DNA from: Streptomyces sp. TLI_171
GTDB lineage: Bacteria; Actinomycetota; Actinomycetes; Streptomycetales; Streptomycetaceae
Reading direction: 5' to 3'
DNA: 64,000 nt
Assembly: GCF_003610255.1 (NCBI RefSeq)
Contig: NZ_RAPS01000001.1
Span: 6,599,001 to 6,663,000, forward strand
A program made the position numbers and the translations under genes. Below, piece after piece: positions 16,788-26,083 of this stretch. How positions within the stretch are numbered: position 1 is the first letter of the stretch; every line of letters starts with the position of its first letter. Under the pieces are notes generated by a model. That model saw only the letters and a program-made list of their open reading frames with translations. It did not search any database and was not told the origin of the DNA.

Positions 16788-17363
16788 ATGACCTCCCACT
16801 CGTTCGAGATCCGGCCCGAGCGGACCGCCGACCACCCGGCGGTTCGTCAGCTGCACGCCCAGGCCTTCGAAGACCCGGAGCGGGTGCCCGGCCTGGTCGA
16901 CGCGTTGCGCGCCGCCGGCCGGGCGACCTCGCTGGTCGCGACCGACGGCGGGGCGGTGGTCGGGCACGTGATGCTCAGCCCGGGCCGGCTGGACGCGCCG
17001 GAACGGCTGGTCGACGTCCTCAGCCTCTCCCCGCTCGGCGTCCACCCCGAGCACCAGGGGCGCGGCGTGGGCACCCGCCTGGTCGCGGCCGCGCTCGCCG
17101 CCGCCGAACAGGTCGGCTGCCCCGCCGTCTTCCTGGAGGGAGCACCGGCCTACTACCGGGCGCGCGGCTTCGAACGCGCGGACGCCGTCGGGTTCCGGCG
17201 ACCCTCGCTGCGCACCCCCGCCCCCGCGTTCCTGGTCGCCCGGCTGTCCGCCCACCGGCCCTGGATGACCGGCACCTTCGTCTACGCGGAGCCCTTCTGG
17301 GCGCACGACTGCGTCGGTCTGCGCGACCTCGACCTGATCGCCCGGATCGAGTCCGCCGACTGA
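16788..17363 (+). CDS. GNAT-family N-acetyltransferase
   Basis: A 191-residue GNAT protein with the acetyl-CoA-binding signature VHPEHQGRGVGTRLVAAAL (about 85-103) preceded by the beta-strand LSLSPLGV. It later has FLEGAPAYYRARGFERAD, typical of the YhbS-like subfamily. It starts 16 bases after the SARP stop codon and so is probably cotranscribed with it. The substrate is unknown. Acetylation of the lanthipeptide N-terminus is possible but is not supported by sequence alone. Confidence 0.82.
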   Translation: MTSHSFEIRPERTADHPAVRQLHAQAFEDPERVPGLVDALRAAGRATSLVATDGGAVVGHVMLSPGRLDAPERLVDVLSLSPLGVHPEHQGRGVGTRLVAAALAAAEQVGCPAVFLEGAPAYYRARGFERADAVGFRRPSLRTPAPAFLVARLSAHRPWMTGTFVYAEPFWAHDCVGLRDLDLIARIESAD

Positions 17364-17416
17364 TCCCCACCCCTCGGGGCGGAGCCGTGACGGCTTGCCG
17401 TTCGCTCCTGGGCCGA

Positions 17417-17447
17417 CTTGGAGCCGGGGTGCCAAGTCGGCTCCAAG
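17417..17447. promoter_or_regulatory. Palindromic operator related to the SARP repeats, upstream of the MMPL gene
   Basis: CTTGGAGCCG (17417-17426) and its reverse complement (17438-17447) are separated by 11 bases, two helical turns centre to centre. Read on the minus strand, the site matches the start of the repeat array at 12691 at 19 of 21 positions (CTTGGAGCCGACKTGGMACCC). It lies about 60 bp before the MMPL start. Confidence 0.6.
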
Positions 17448-17506
17448 ACCCGCCTTCCACACTGGGCTCCGACACCGACTCGGACGCCGTACGGAAGGCC
17501 CACACC

Positions 17507-19639
17507 ATGTCCACATTCCTCGGTCGCCTCGGCGGGGCTGCCGCGGCCCGGCCCTGGCGCACCATCGCGGCCTGGGTGCTGCTGATCGCCGCCGCCTTCG
17601 GCCTGGCGCAGGCGTTCGGCGGCGAGCCGCACGACAACTACCGGGTGCCCGGCACCCGTTCGACCGCGGGCCTGGACCTGCTGAACGGGCGCTTCCCGGA
17701 GACCGCCGGCACCAGCGCCCGGGTCGTGGTCCACGACAAGGGCGGGAAGCCGCTGCCCGCCGAGGCGCTGACCGCGCTGCGCGAACGCCTCGCCGGCCTG
17801 CCGCACGCGCTCTCCGTCACCCCGCCGATACCCTCGCAGAGCGGTGACACCGCGCTGCTGACGGTCAGTTACGACGTCAAGGTCACCGACTTCGAGGGTT
17901 CGACGGGCCTGGACGCGCTGCGCGACGCCGCCCGCGCCACCACGGACGCGGGTTACCAGGTCGAGTTCGGCGGCCAGCTGCCGGAGAACTTCAGCGCCCC
18001 CGACGGCACCGCCGAGGGCATCGGCATGGCCGCCGCCCTGATCATCCTGGTGATCGCCCTCGGCACGGTGATCGCCGCCGGCCTGCCGCTGCTGGTCGCC
18101 CTGGCCGGACTCGGCGCGGGCACCGCCCTGATCACGCTGATGGCCGCCGTCACCGACATCAGCAACATCGCCCCGACCGTCGCCTCCATGGTGGGCCTCG
18201 GCGTCGGCATCGACTACGCGCTGCTGCTGGTCTCCCGGCACGTGGAGGGTCTGCGCCGCGGCCTGGACGCCCGGGCCGCCGCCGCCGAGTCCACCGCCAC
18301 CGCCGGCTCCTCCGTGGTGGTGGCCGGTTCGACGGTGCTGGTCTCGCTGTTCGGCCTCAAGCTCGCCGGGCTCTCGGTCTACGCCTCGTTCGGCTACGCG
18401 ACCTTCGCCACCGTCGGCGCCGTCATGGCCGCCTCGCTCACCCTCGTCCCGGCGCTCGCCGCCCTGGCCGGCCCGCGGCTGCTCCGCCGCGCCGAACGCC
18501 GCGCCCCCGTCGCCGTCCGGGAGACCGGCGGCCCGACCCGCACCGAGCGGTGGGCCCGGCTGATCGGCCGCCGCCCGATCGCCGCCGCCGTCCTCTCGCT
18601 GGCGGTCCTGCTGGGCCTCGCCGCCCCGATGCTCGGCATGCGCACCTGGCCGCAGGACGCCGGCAGCCAGGCGTCCACCAACACCGTCCGCAAGGCGTAC
18701 GACCTGATCGGCGACGCGTACGGGCCCGGCGCGAACGGCCCGCTGCTGCTGGCCGTCGACCTGGACCGGCTGCCGAAGTCCGAACTCCCGTCGCTGGAGC
18801 AGCGGCTGACGGCCGATCCGGAGATCGCCTCGGTCCAGCCCGCCCAGGTCAACGGGGCCGGCAACGCCGCGGTGATCACCGTGCAGCCGAAGACCGGCCC
18901 GCAGGACGAGGCCACCGCGAAGCTGCTCAAGCGTCTGCGCGACCACGACCTGCCCGCCGGAGTCGAGATCACCGGTGTGGTCGCCTCCTTCTCCGACATC
19001 TCCGACCGGCTCGCCGCCCGCCTCTGGGTGGTCGTCCCGTTCGTGGTCGCGCTCTCGCTGATCCTGCTCACCGTGCTGTTCCGGGCCCCGGTGATCGCGG
19101 TCAAGGCGGCCGCGATGAACCTGCTCTCGGTGGCCGCCGCCTACGGTGTGATGACGGCCGTCTTCCAGCACGACGCCGGCGCGAGACTGCTCGGCCTGCC
19201 GCACGCGGTGCCGGTCTCCAGCTGGGTGCCGATCCTGATGTTCACCATCCTGTTCGGCCTCTCCATGGACTACGAGGTGTTCCTGCTCTCCCGGGTCCGC
19301 GAGGACTGGCTGGCCACCGGCGACGCCCGCGGCAGCGTGGTCAGCGGCCTCTCCGCCACCGGACGGGTCATCAGCAGCGCCGCCGCGATCATGGTCGCCG
19401 TCTTCACCGGCTTCGCGATCGACCCCGACATCACCGTCAAGATGATCGGCGTGGGCATGGCCGTCGCCGTCCTGGTCGACGCCACCGTGGTCCGGCTGGT
19501 GCTGGTGCCCGCGACGATGATGCTGCTCGGCCGCTACAACTGGTGGCTGCCCCGCTGGCTCGACCGCCTGCTCCCGCAACTGCGGATCGAGCACGGCGAC
19601 GCGACCGCTCCCGCGGCGAAGGAGCCGGTGTCGGTCTGA
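17507..19639 (+). CDS. MMPL-family transporter
   Basis: A 710-residue RND-superfamily membrane protein. It has two similar halves, each with one transmembrane helix, an extracytoplasmic domain and five further helices. Conserved helix-4 Asp/Tyr segments are seen (GLGVGIDYALLLVSRHVEGLRRG and LFGLSMDYEVFLLSRVREDW). MMPL proteins export lipids, lipopeptides or other hydrophobic products using the proton gradient. The ATG at 17507 follows GGAAGG. A promoter-proximal palindrome shared with the SARP repeat array suggests it belongs to the lanthipeptide regulon, perhaps as an exporter. It ends at a hairpin at 19649. Confidence 0.88.
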   Translation: MSTFLGRLGGAAAARPWRTIAAWVLLIAAAFGLAQAFGGEPHDNYRVPGTRSTAGLDLLNGRFPETAGTSARVVVHDKGGKPLPAEALTALRERLAGLPHALSVTPPIPSQSGDTALLTVSYDVKVTDFEGSTGLDALRDAARATTDAGYQVEFGGQLPENFSAPDGTAEGIGMAAALIILVIALGTVIAAGLPLLVALAGLGAGTALITLMAAVTDISNIAPTVASMVGLGVGIDYALLLVSRHVEGLRRGLDARAAAAESTATAGSSVVVAGSTVLVSLFGLKLAGLSVYASFGYATFATVGAVMAASLTLVPALAALAGPRLLRRAERRAPVAVRETGGPTRTERWARLIGRRPIAAAVLSLAVLLGLAAPMLGMRTWPQDAGSQASTNTVRKAYDLIGDAYGPGANGPLLLAVDLDRLPKSELPSLEQRLTADPEIASVQPAQVNGAGNAAVITVQPKTGPQDEATAKLLKRLRDHDLPAGVEITGVVASFSDISDRLAARLWVVVPFVVALSLILLTVLFRAPVIAVKAAAMNLLSVAAAYGVMTAVFQHDAGARLLGLPHAVPVSSWVPILMFTILFGLSMDYEVFLLSRVREDWLATGDARGSVVSGLSATGRVISSAAAIMVAVFTGFAIDPDITVKMIGVGMAVAVLVDATVVRLVLVPATMMLLGRYNWWLPRWLDRLLPQLRIEHGDATAPAAKEPVSV

Positions 19640-19648
19640 CGCTGCGTC

Positions 19649-19689
19649 GGGTCCGCCCGGGGAGGGTGTTGCTGTCCTCGGGCGGACCC
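19649..19689. terminator. Terminator after the MMPL gene
   Basis: An 11-bp perfect stem (19649-19659 with 19679-19689) starting 9 bases after the MMPL stop codon. Confidence 0.7.
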
Positions 19690-19751
19690 TGCCGTGTGCC
19701 GGTGGCCGGGCGCGCAGGTCCTCGCGCCCCGGTGTGCCTACGGTGATGCCC

Positions 19752-20093
19752 ATGAGTGTGCGAGTGGAGCGGGTGTACGGGGCGCCGGACGGTGGGGTGC
19801 GGGTGCTGGTGGACCGGTTGTGGCCGCGGGGGGTGCGGAAGGAGGAGGCGGAGCTGGACCGGTGGGCGAAGGAGGTGGCGCCGTCGAACGAGCTGCGGCG
19901 GTGGTTCCACGGGCCGGAGGGGGAGTTCGAGGAGTTCGCGCGGCGGTACCGGGCGGAGTTGGACGCGCCGGAGGTGCAGGTGGAGTTGGCGCAGCTGCGG
20001 GAGGTGGCGGCGACGGCGGACCTGGTGCTGCTGACGGCGGTGAAGGAGCCGGCGCACAGCCACGTGTCGGTGCTGCTGGAGCGGTTGCGCTGA
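19752..20093 (+). CDS. DUF488 family protein (YeaO-like)
   Basis: A 113-residue protein with the family hallmarks VRVLVDRLWPRGVRKEEAEL, then W..E.APS..LR.WF (WAKEVAPSNELRRWF) and LLTAVKEPAHSHVSVL near the end. The family is cytoplasmic and uncharacterised. The ATG at 19752 is chosen because homology starts at VRVERVYG; an ATG two codons earlier is possible. Codon use is even more G-rich than in its neighbours. It stands alone, in the same direction as the aspT genes. Confidence 0.8.
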   Translation: MSVRVERVYGAPDGGVRVLVDRLWPRGVRKEEAELDRWAKEVAPSNELRRWFHGPEGEFEEFARRYRAELDAPEVQVELAQLREVAATADLVLLTAVKEPAHSHVSVLLERLR

Positions 20094-20117
20094 GCCCGGA
20101 GTGATCATGACGGCGTG

Positions 20118-20147
20118 TTCAATCGGGCATATCAGGATAAATACGAT
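20118..20147 (+). promoter_or_regulatory. Promoter of the aspT-aspT-aspD operon, apparently leaderless
   Basis: A TTCAAT -35 and a TACGAT -10, 18 bases apart, lie in an AT-richer patch. The -10 ends 11 bases before the ATG at 20159 and no ribosome-binding sequence is visible, so the transcript should have almost no leader. Confidence 0.5.
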
Positions 20148-20158
20148 GTAATGCGGCC

Positions 20159-21832
20159 ATGAGTCTGCTGCGCGAGAACGCGGTTCTCGCCCTCTTCTTC
20201 TGCCTCGGCCTGGGCTACCTGGTCGGAAAGCTGCGGGTCGGGCCGATCCAACTCGGCGGCATCTGCGGCGTCCTGATCGTGTCGATGCTGGTCGGCGCCC
20301 AGCACGTGTCGGTGAACGCGGACGTCAAGAACGTGGCGTTCGCGCTCTTCATCTTCTCGCTCGGCTACATCGCCGGCCCGCAGTTCTTCGCCAACATGAA
20401 CGCCAAGGGGTTGCGGTTCGGCGTGCTGTCGGTGATGGAGGCGGTGGTCGTCATCCTGATGGCGCTCGCCATCGCCGAGGCGTTCGACCTGGACGTGGGC
20501 ACCGCCGCGGGCATCCTGGCGGGCGCCGCCACCGAGTCGGCGGCCGTCGGGACCGCGCAGGACGCGATCGCCAAACTGCCCGGCATCACGCCCGACCAGA
20601 CCACCCAGCTGCAGGCGCACGTCGCGACCGCGTACTCGGTCTGCTACCTGTTCGGGCTGATCAGCATCGTCCTGCTGACCAGCCAGCTGTTCCCGATGCT
20701 GATGCGGATCAACCTGGCGGAGTCGTCCCGCAAGGTGTGGGAGAGGATGCGCGGCGAGAGCGGCGAACTGGAGCCGGGCGAGGCGCCGTCGCTGCCCGCG
20801 CTGGTCGGCCGGACGTACCTGGTGTCGCAGGGCGAGGGGACCAGGATCAGTCAGGTCCAGGAGCGCTCGGGCCAGTTGGTGACGGTGGAGGCGGTCAGCC
20901 GGGGCGGCCGGAAGCTGGGCGTCGACGAGGACCCGGTGCTGCGCCGCGGCGACCAGGTGCTGGTGGTCGGCCGGCGGGCCGCGGTGCTGGACGCCGGGCA
21001 CGAACTCGGCCCGGAGACCAGCGGAGTGCCCGGCCTGGACAGCCCGATGGCGGTCCGTCAGGTCGTGGTCACCAACAAGGAGGTCGCCGGGCGGACCCTG
21101 AACGCCGTCCGGGACCAGGACCGGCAGGCCACCGGCGGCGTGTTCCTCACCGACATCCAGCGGGTCGACCACCACCTGCCCGCCGTCGGCGAGACCGAGG
21201 TGCACCGCGGTGACACGCTGACCGTGGTCGGCGCCCGCTCCCGGGTGGAGCGGTTCGCGAGCAAGGTCGGCGCCACCGTCCGGCAGGACACCGTCGACTA
21301 CATCTACCTGTCGCTGGGCATCTGCCTCGGCGTTCTGCTCGGCAAGGTCAACGTGCACTTCGGCGAGGTCAACCTGACCCTCGGCACCGGCGGCGGCTGC
21401 CTGATCGCCGGCCTGGTGTTCGGCTGGCTCCGCTCGCTGCGCCCGACCTTCGGCGCCTACCCCCCGGTCGCCGCGCAGACCATGAAGGACCTCGGGCTGG
21501 CCATCTTCATCGCCGTCACCGGCATGGCCGCCGGCCCGGACGCCGGGCCGCTGCTCAAGCAGTACCCGGTGCTGCTGCCCGCCTCGGGGATCCTGATGGT
21601 GGTCATCCCGGCGTTCCTCGGCCTGTTCATCGGGCGCCGGTTCCTGAAGATCGAGCCGCCGATCCTGATCGGCGCGATCGCCGGCCAGCAGTGCTCGACG
21701 CCCGCCATCACCGCGATCAGCAACGTCGCGCAGAGCAGCGTCCCGATGCTCGGCTACACCATCACGTACACCATCTCGAACTTCCTGCTGCCGCTGACCG
21801 GCCCGGTGCTGGTCGGCCTGGTGGGGCTCTGA
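20159..21832 (+). CDS. aspT: Aspartate:alanine antiporter, first copy
   Basis: A 557-residue member of the AspT/YidE (AAEx) family. It has five N-terminal membrane segments (including FIFSLGYIAGPQFFANM and AGAATESAAVGTAQDAIA), a central cytoplasmic region with two TrkA-C-like domains (about 200-375), and five to six C-terminal segments with the mirrored motif GAIAGQQCSTPAITAI. AspT exchanges external aspartate for internal alanine. Together with AspD decarboxylation this consumes a proton inside and creates a proton-motive force. It is followed after 16 bases by a second copy. Confidence 0.85.
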   Translation: MSLLRENAVLALFFCLGLGYLVGKLRVGPIQLGGICGVLIVSMLVGAQHVSVNADVKNVAFALFIFSLGYIAGPQFFANMNAKGLRFGVLSVMEAVVVILMALAIAEAFDLDVGTAAGILAGAATESAAVGTAQDAIAKLPGITPDQTTQLQAHVATAYSVCYLFGLISIVLLTSQLFPMLMRINLAESSRKVWERMRGESGELEPGEAPSLPALVGRTYLVSQGEGTRISQVQERSGQLVTVEAVSRGGRKLGVDEDPVLRRGDQVLVVGRRAAVLDAGHELGPETSGVPGLDSPMAVRQVVVTNKEVAGRTLNAVRDQDRQATGGVFLTDIQRVDHHLPAVGETEVHRGDTLTVVGARSRVERFASKVGATVRQDTVDYIYLSLGICLGVLLGKVNVHFGEVNLTLGTGGGCLIAGLVFGWLRSLRPTFGAYPPVAAQTMKDLGLAIFIAVTGMAAGPDAGPLLKQYPVLLPASGILMVVIPAFLGLFIGRRFLKIEPPILIGAIAGQQCSTPAITAISNVAQSSVPMLGYTITYTISNFLLPLTGPVLVGLVGL

Positions 21833-21848
21833 GCGGAGGGGGAAGCCG

Positions 21849-23546
21849 GTGGGTTGGATCACCGATCACGTCTTCAAGCCGTACCCGGAACTGCTGATCT
21901 TCCTGACCATCGCGGTCGGGTTCCTGGTCGGCAGGCTGCACTGGCGGGCGATCGGCCTCGGGGCGGTGACGGGCTGCCTGATCGCCGGCCTGTTCACCGG
22001 CTGGCTGACCGACGTCTCGATCAACGGCACCGTCAAATCGGTGTTCTTCATCATGTTCCTGTTCGCCCTCGGCTACAAGGTCGGCCCGCAGTTCTTCCGC
22101 GGCCTGAGGAAGGACGGGCTCCCGCAGGTCGCGGTCACCGTCGCGGTGTGCCTCACCGGTCTCGGGGTGTGCTGGGGCTTCGCCGAGATGCTCGGCTACG
22201 GGCCGGGGCTGGGCGCCGGCCTGCTCGGCGGGGCGCTCACCCAGTCCGCCGTCATCGGCGTCGCGCAGGACGCCATCGCCGGCCTGCCGGGCCTCGGCGC
22301 CGACCAGATCACGGCGGAGCAGAACCTGGTGCCGATCGGATACGCCGTCACCTACCCGCTCGGCACCATCCTGTGCGCGATCCTGCTGGCCAACGTCGCC
22401 CCGCGGTTCCTGAAGAGCGACCTGGCCGAGGACTCCCGCACGCTCGCGGCCGAACTCGACGCCCCCGCCGACGACCCCGACCTCGCCGAGGGCTACTACG
22501 AGGTGGTGCTGCGCGCCTACACCGCCGTCAACGGCCTGGCCGGCTCCACCATCGAGCAGATCGAGCAGCGGGAGAAGGACGCCGACCGGCGGATCTACCT
22601 CACCCGGGTCCGCCGGGACGGCCGGATCCTCCCGCACGACCAGCAGATCGTCATCGAGCACGGCGACGTGGTCGCGGTCAGCGCGCTGCGCCACGACCTG
22701 GTCGAGTTCGACCCGGCGCGCAGCATCGGACCCGAGACCGACGACGTCGAACTCCTCGACTACCAGACCGAGAACCTGCACGTGGTCGCCGCCGAAAAGG
22801 CCCAGCTGGGCAAGACCGTGGCCGAGTTGCGGCGCGAACCGTTCATGGTCGGGGTGTTCGTCGACAAGATCTACCGCTCCGGCGCGGAGTTCCCGTACGT
22901 GCTCAGCACGCAGATCGAACGCGGTGACACCCTGGTGCTGTCCGGGCCGCAGCGGCTGGTCGACCCGGCCGGGAAGCGGATCGGCAAACCGGTTCCGACC
23001 AGCTTCGCCACCGACATGACCTGGGTGGGCCTGGGGATCTTCCTCGGCGGCTGCATCGGGATCCCCGCGCTCACCCTCGGGGGCGTGCCGATCAGCCTGT
23101 CCACCTCCGGCGGCGCGCTGATCATGGGCCTGGTGTTCGGCTGGATCCGCGGCAAGTACCCGACCTTCGGCAACGTCCCGCCCGGCGCCCAGTGGTTCAT
23201 GGACACCCTCGGCCTGTGCGCGTTCGTCGCCATCGTCGGCATCAACGCCGGACCGAGCTTCACCAGCGGCCTCTTCCAGGCGGGTTGGGGCCTGCTGCTG
23301 TGGGGCGCGGTGGCCACCGTGGTCCCGCTGATCGTCGGCATCCTGGTCGGCCACTTCGTGTTCCGGATGCGCCCGCCGATCCTGATGGGCGTGGTCGCCG
23401 GCGCGCAGACCACCACCGCCGCGATCGGCGCGATCAACGAAGCCTCCCGCAGCCAGATCCCCACCCTCGGCTACACCATCCCGTACGCGGCAGGAAACGT
23501 CCTGCTGACCATCTGGGGCGCCGTCATCGTCGCCCTGCTCGGCTAG
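21849..23546 (+). CDS. aspT: Aspartate:alanine antiporter, second copy
   Basis: A 565-residue paralogue of the preceding gene with the same 5TM-TrkA-C-TrkA-C-5TM layout (FLFALGYKVGPQFFRGLRKDG; LGGALTQSAVIGVAQDAIAGLPG; GVVAGAQTTTAAIGAI). It is clearly diverged from the first copy, so the two may work as a heteromer or differ in specificity. The GTG at 21849 follows GGAGGGGGAA. It lies 13 bases before aspD, in the same operon. Confidence 0.84.
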   Translation: MGWITDHVFKPYPELLIFLTIAVGFLVGRLHWRAIGLGAVTGCLIAGLFTGWLTDVSINGTVKSVFFIMFLFALGYKVGPQFFRGLRKDGLPQVAVTVAVCLTGLGVCWGFAEMLGYGPGLGAGLLGGALTQSAVIGVAQDAIAGLPGLGADQITAEQNLVPIGYAVTYPLGTILCAILLANVAPRFLKSDLAEDSRTLAAELDAPADDPDLAEGYYEVVLRAYTAVNGLAGSTIEQIEQREKDADRRIYLTRVRRDGRILPHDQQIVIEHGDVVAVSALRHDLVEFDPARSIGPETDDVELLDYQTENLHVVAAEKAQLGKTVAELRREPFMVGVFVDKIYRSGAEFPYVLSTQIERGDTLVLSGPQRLVDPAGKRIGKPVPTSFATDMTWVGLGIFLGGCIGIPALTLGGVPISLSTSGGALIMGLVFGWIRGKYPTFGNVPPGAQWFMDTLGLCAFVAIVGINAGPSFTSGLFQAGWGLLLWGAVATVVPLIVGILVGHFVFRMRPPILMGVVAGAQTTTAAIGAINEASRSQIPTLGYTIPYAAGNVLLTIWGAVIVALLG

Positions 23547-23559
23547 GAGAGACCGCACC

Positions 23560-25212
23560 ATGACCAAGCCCGCTGTCAGCCGCGAGGAGATCCACCGGCT
23601 CTCCCGGCTGAGCCCGTTCGAGCTCAAGGGCGAGTTCATCAGGCTCGCCGAGCACTACCAGGCCGACCGGCCCGGGCAGAAGGAGAAGTCCACCGCCCAC
23701 ATGCTCAACGCCGGCCGCGGCAACCCGAACTGGATCTGCACCGGCCCCCGCGAGGCGATGCTGGCCCTCGGCCACTTCGCGCTCAGCGAGTCCCGCCGGG
23801 TCTGGACCGCCGACAACCTCGGCGGCATGCCCGAGCAGATCGGGATCGCCGGACGCTACGACCACTTCGCCCGCACCCACCCCGAACTGCCCGGCATCGA
23901 ACTGCTCACCGCCTGCCTCAGCCTGGCCGTCGACCGCTTCGACCTCGACCGCGACGCCTTCGTCCACGAACTCGCGGACGCCGCCATCGGCGACAACTAC
24001 CCCGTCCCCGACCGGATGCTGACCCACGCCGAGCAGATCGTGGTCGGCTACCTGCAGGACGAACTGATGGACCGCCGGCCCCCCGAGGGACAGCTCGACC
24101 TGTTCGCGACCGAGGGCGGCACCGCCGCCATGTGCTACATCTTCGACTCGCTGATGAAGAACGGCATCCTGCACAAGGGCGACAAGATCGCCCTGATGGT
24201 GCCGGTCTTCACCCCCTACATCGAGATCCCCGAACTCGACACCTACGAGTTCGAGGTGGTCCGGGTCGAGGCCAGCTCCTTCGCCGAGGCGGGCGTGCGC
24301 GAATGGCGCTACCCCACCGAGGAGGTCGCCAAGCTGGAGGACCCGGCGGTCAAGCTGGTCTGCCTGGTCAACCCGAGCAACCCGCCGTCCCTGGCGCTCT
24401 CCCGGCGGGTCACCGACCAGATCAAGGACATCGTCGCGACCAAGAACCCCGGGCTGATCGTGGTCACCGACGACGTGTACGGCACGTTCGTCAACCACTT
24501 CCGCAGCATCGCCGCCGAACTGCCCCGCAACACCCTGCTGGTGTACTCCTACTCCAAGCACTACGGCTGCACCGGCCACCGGCTGGGCGTCATCGGCCTG
24601 CAGCGCGACAACGTGGTCGACGCCGCGCTCGCCGCCCTCCCCGCCGAGCAGAAGGCCCGGCTGGCCAAGCGCTACGGCAGCCTCCGCCTCGACCCGACGA
24701 GCATCCGCTTCATCGACCGCCTGGTCGCCGACTCGCGGCAGGTCGCGCTCAACCACACCGCCGGCCTGTCGCTGCCCCAGCAGGCCCAACTCACCCTGTT
24801 CTCGCTGTTCGCGATGCTCCCCGAGGGCAAGGCGTACAAGGCCAAGGTGCAGTCCATCGTCCACCAGCGGCTCGAACTGCTGCTGGAGGGATCCGGCATG
24901 AAGGTCTCCCAGGACGCCCAACGGGCCGGCTACTACATCGAACTGGACCTGCTGGCGGAAGCCGAACGCACCTCGGGGCCCGACTTCGCCGCCTTCCTGA
25001 GGAAGAACTACGAGCCCACCGAACCGCTGTTCCGGCTCGCCGAGCAGACCGGCGTGGTGCTGCTCAACGGCGGCGGCTTCGACGGCCCCGAATGGTCCGT
25101 CCGGGTCTCGCTGGCCAACCTCGACGACCTCGACTACCTGAAGATCGGCCACCACCTGAAGACCATCTTCGACGAGTACCGCGCCGAATGGCAGGCTGCG
25201 GGCGGTAGGTGA
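23560..25212 (+). CDS. aspD: Aspartate 4-decarboxylase / aspartate aminotransferase
   Basis: A 550-residue PLP enzyme, longer than ordinary class I aminotransferases and matching the AspD length. The PLP lysine is Lys333 in VYSYSKHYGCTGHRLG. Other hallmarks are MLNAGRGNPNW, CLVNPSNPPS and VVTDDVYGTFVNHFRS. It converts L-aspartate to L-alanine and CO2 (with transaminase side activity) in the cytoplasm. The two AspT antiporters directly upstream supply aspartate and remove alanine. It has AGGAGA before the ATG and ends at a strong hairpin. Confidence 0.9.
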   Translation: MTKPAVSREEIHRLSRLSPFELKGEFIRLAEHYQADRPGQKEKSTAHMLNAGRGNPNWICTGPREAMLALGHFALSESRRVWTADNLGGMPEQIGIAGRYDHFARTHPELPGIELLTACLSLAVDRFDLDRDAFVHELADAAIGDNYPVPDRMLTHAEQIVVGYLQDELMDRRPPEGQLDLFATEGGTAAMCYIFDSLMKNGILHKGDKIALMVPVFTPYIEIPELDTYEFEVVRVEASSFAEAGVREWRYPTEEVAKLEDPAVKLVCLVNPSNPPSLALSRRVTDQIKDIVATKNPGLIVVTDDVYGTFVNHFRSIAAELPRNTLLVYSYSKHYGCTGHRLGVIGLQRDNVVDAALAALPAEQKARLAKRYGSLRLDPTSIRFIDRLVADSRQVALNHTAGLSLPQQAQLTLFSLFAMLPEGKAYKAKVQSIVHQRLELLLEGSGMKVSQDAQRAGYYIELDLLAEAERTSGPDFAAFLRKNYEPTEPLFRLAEQTGVVLLNGGGFDGPEWSVRVSLANLDDLDYLKIGHHLKTIFDEYRAEWQAAGGR

Positions 25213-25235
25213 CGAACCGTCCGCAGCGAGTCCGA

Positions 25236-25271
25236 CGGCCCGTCCGGCCGGGGGAGGAGCCGGACGGGCCG
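25236..25271. terminator. Terminator after aspD
   Basis: A perfect 13-bp stem (25236-25248 with 25259-25271) and a 10-base loop. It ends only 14 bases before the start of the TPR gene. Confidence 0.78.
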
Positions 25272-25285
25272 GATACGATCGCGGG

Positions 25286-25936
25286 ATGACTGCGGACGAA
25301 CGGATCTCCCTGGCCGAACTCGCCTACCAGCGCGCCATGTTCGCCGGTGACAGCGGTGCGCTCGAAGCGGGCGGGCGTGCCCTCGACGCGGTCGAGGCGG
25401 ACGTCGCCCTGGCCCGGGGCCGACTGGTCCACACCCGCTTCCTGCGGGAACGCGTCGAGGACCCCGCCGAGCTGGAGCTCTTCGAGCGGGCCGCCGAGCT
25501 GTACCGCCGGGTCGGCGACCGGCGCGGCGAGGGCGAGGCGCTGTTCTGGACCGGCGCCTTCCACCAGGTGGTCCGCGGCGACTCCGACACCGCCCTGCCG
25601 CTCTTCGAACGGGCCCGCGCCCTCGCCGAGCAGACCGGCGACCGCCTCACCGCCTCCTACGCACTGCGGCACCTCGCCTTCGCCGACCACATGGCCGGCC
25701 GCCTGGAGCAGGCCCGCGCCCTGTTCGAGGAGTCGACCCGGCTGCGCCGCGCACTCGGCTTCCTGCCGGGCGTCGCCGCCAACCTGATCGGTCTCGCCCA
25801 CCTCGCCGCCCAGCAGCAGCGCCGTGCGGACGCGGCCCGACTCCTCGACGAGGCCGCCGAACTCGCCGCGGCGAGCGAGGCGCACGCGGTGGCCGGCTGG
25901 GTGGTCGACGCCCGCCAGGAGATCGGCCTGCCGTAG
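25286..25936 (+). CDS. Tetratricopeptide-repeat protein
   Basis: A 216-residue helical protein with TPR-type pairs (RRVGDRRGEGEALFWTGAFH, ARALAEQTGDRLTASYALR, ARALFEESTRLRRALG, DAARLLDEAAELAAAS). It is probably a cytoplasmic protein-interaction scaffold and has no catalytic motif. A TACGAT sequence at 25274-25279 followed closely by the ATG, with no Shine-Dalgarno, suggests a leaderless transcript. The function is unknown. Confidence 0.75.
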   Translation: MTADERISLAELAYQRAMFAGDSGALEAGGRALDAVEADVALARGRLVHTRFLRERVEDPAELELFERAAELYRRVGDRRGEGEALFWTGAFHQVVRGDSDTALPLFERARALAEQTGDRLTASYALRHLAFADHMAGRLEQARALFEESTRLRRALGFLPGVAANLIGLAHLAAQQQRRADAARLLDEAAELAAASEAHAVAGWVVDARQEIGLP

Positions 25937-26083
25937 GGCCGCCCGAGAGGGTGAAGCCGCTCGCGACCGGGTCGGTCCCGGTCGGACAGGTCGGAGGAAC
26001 CGGCGCGGGGCCGCCCCTGCTTGTCCGGGGGGTGCGGGGCGGCGCATGCTGGAGGGAGCAGCCGGGCTCCGAGGAGTTGCGCC

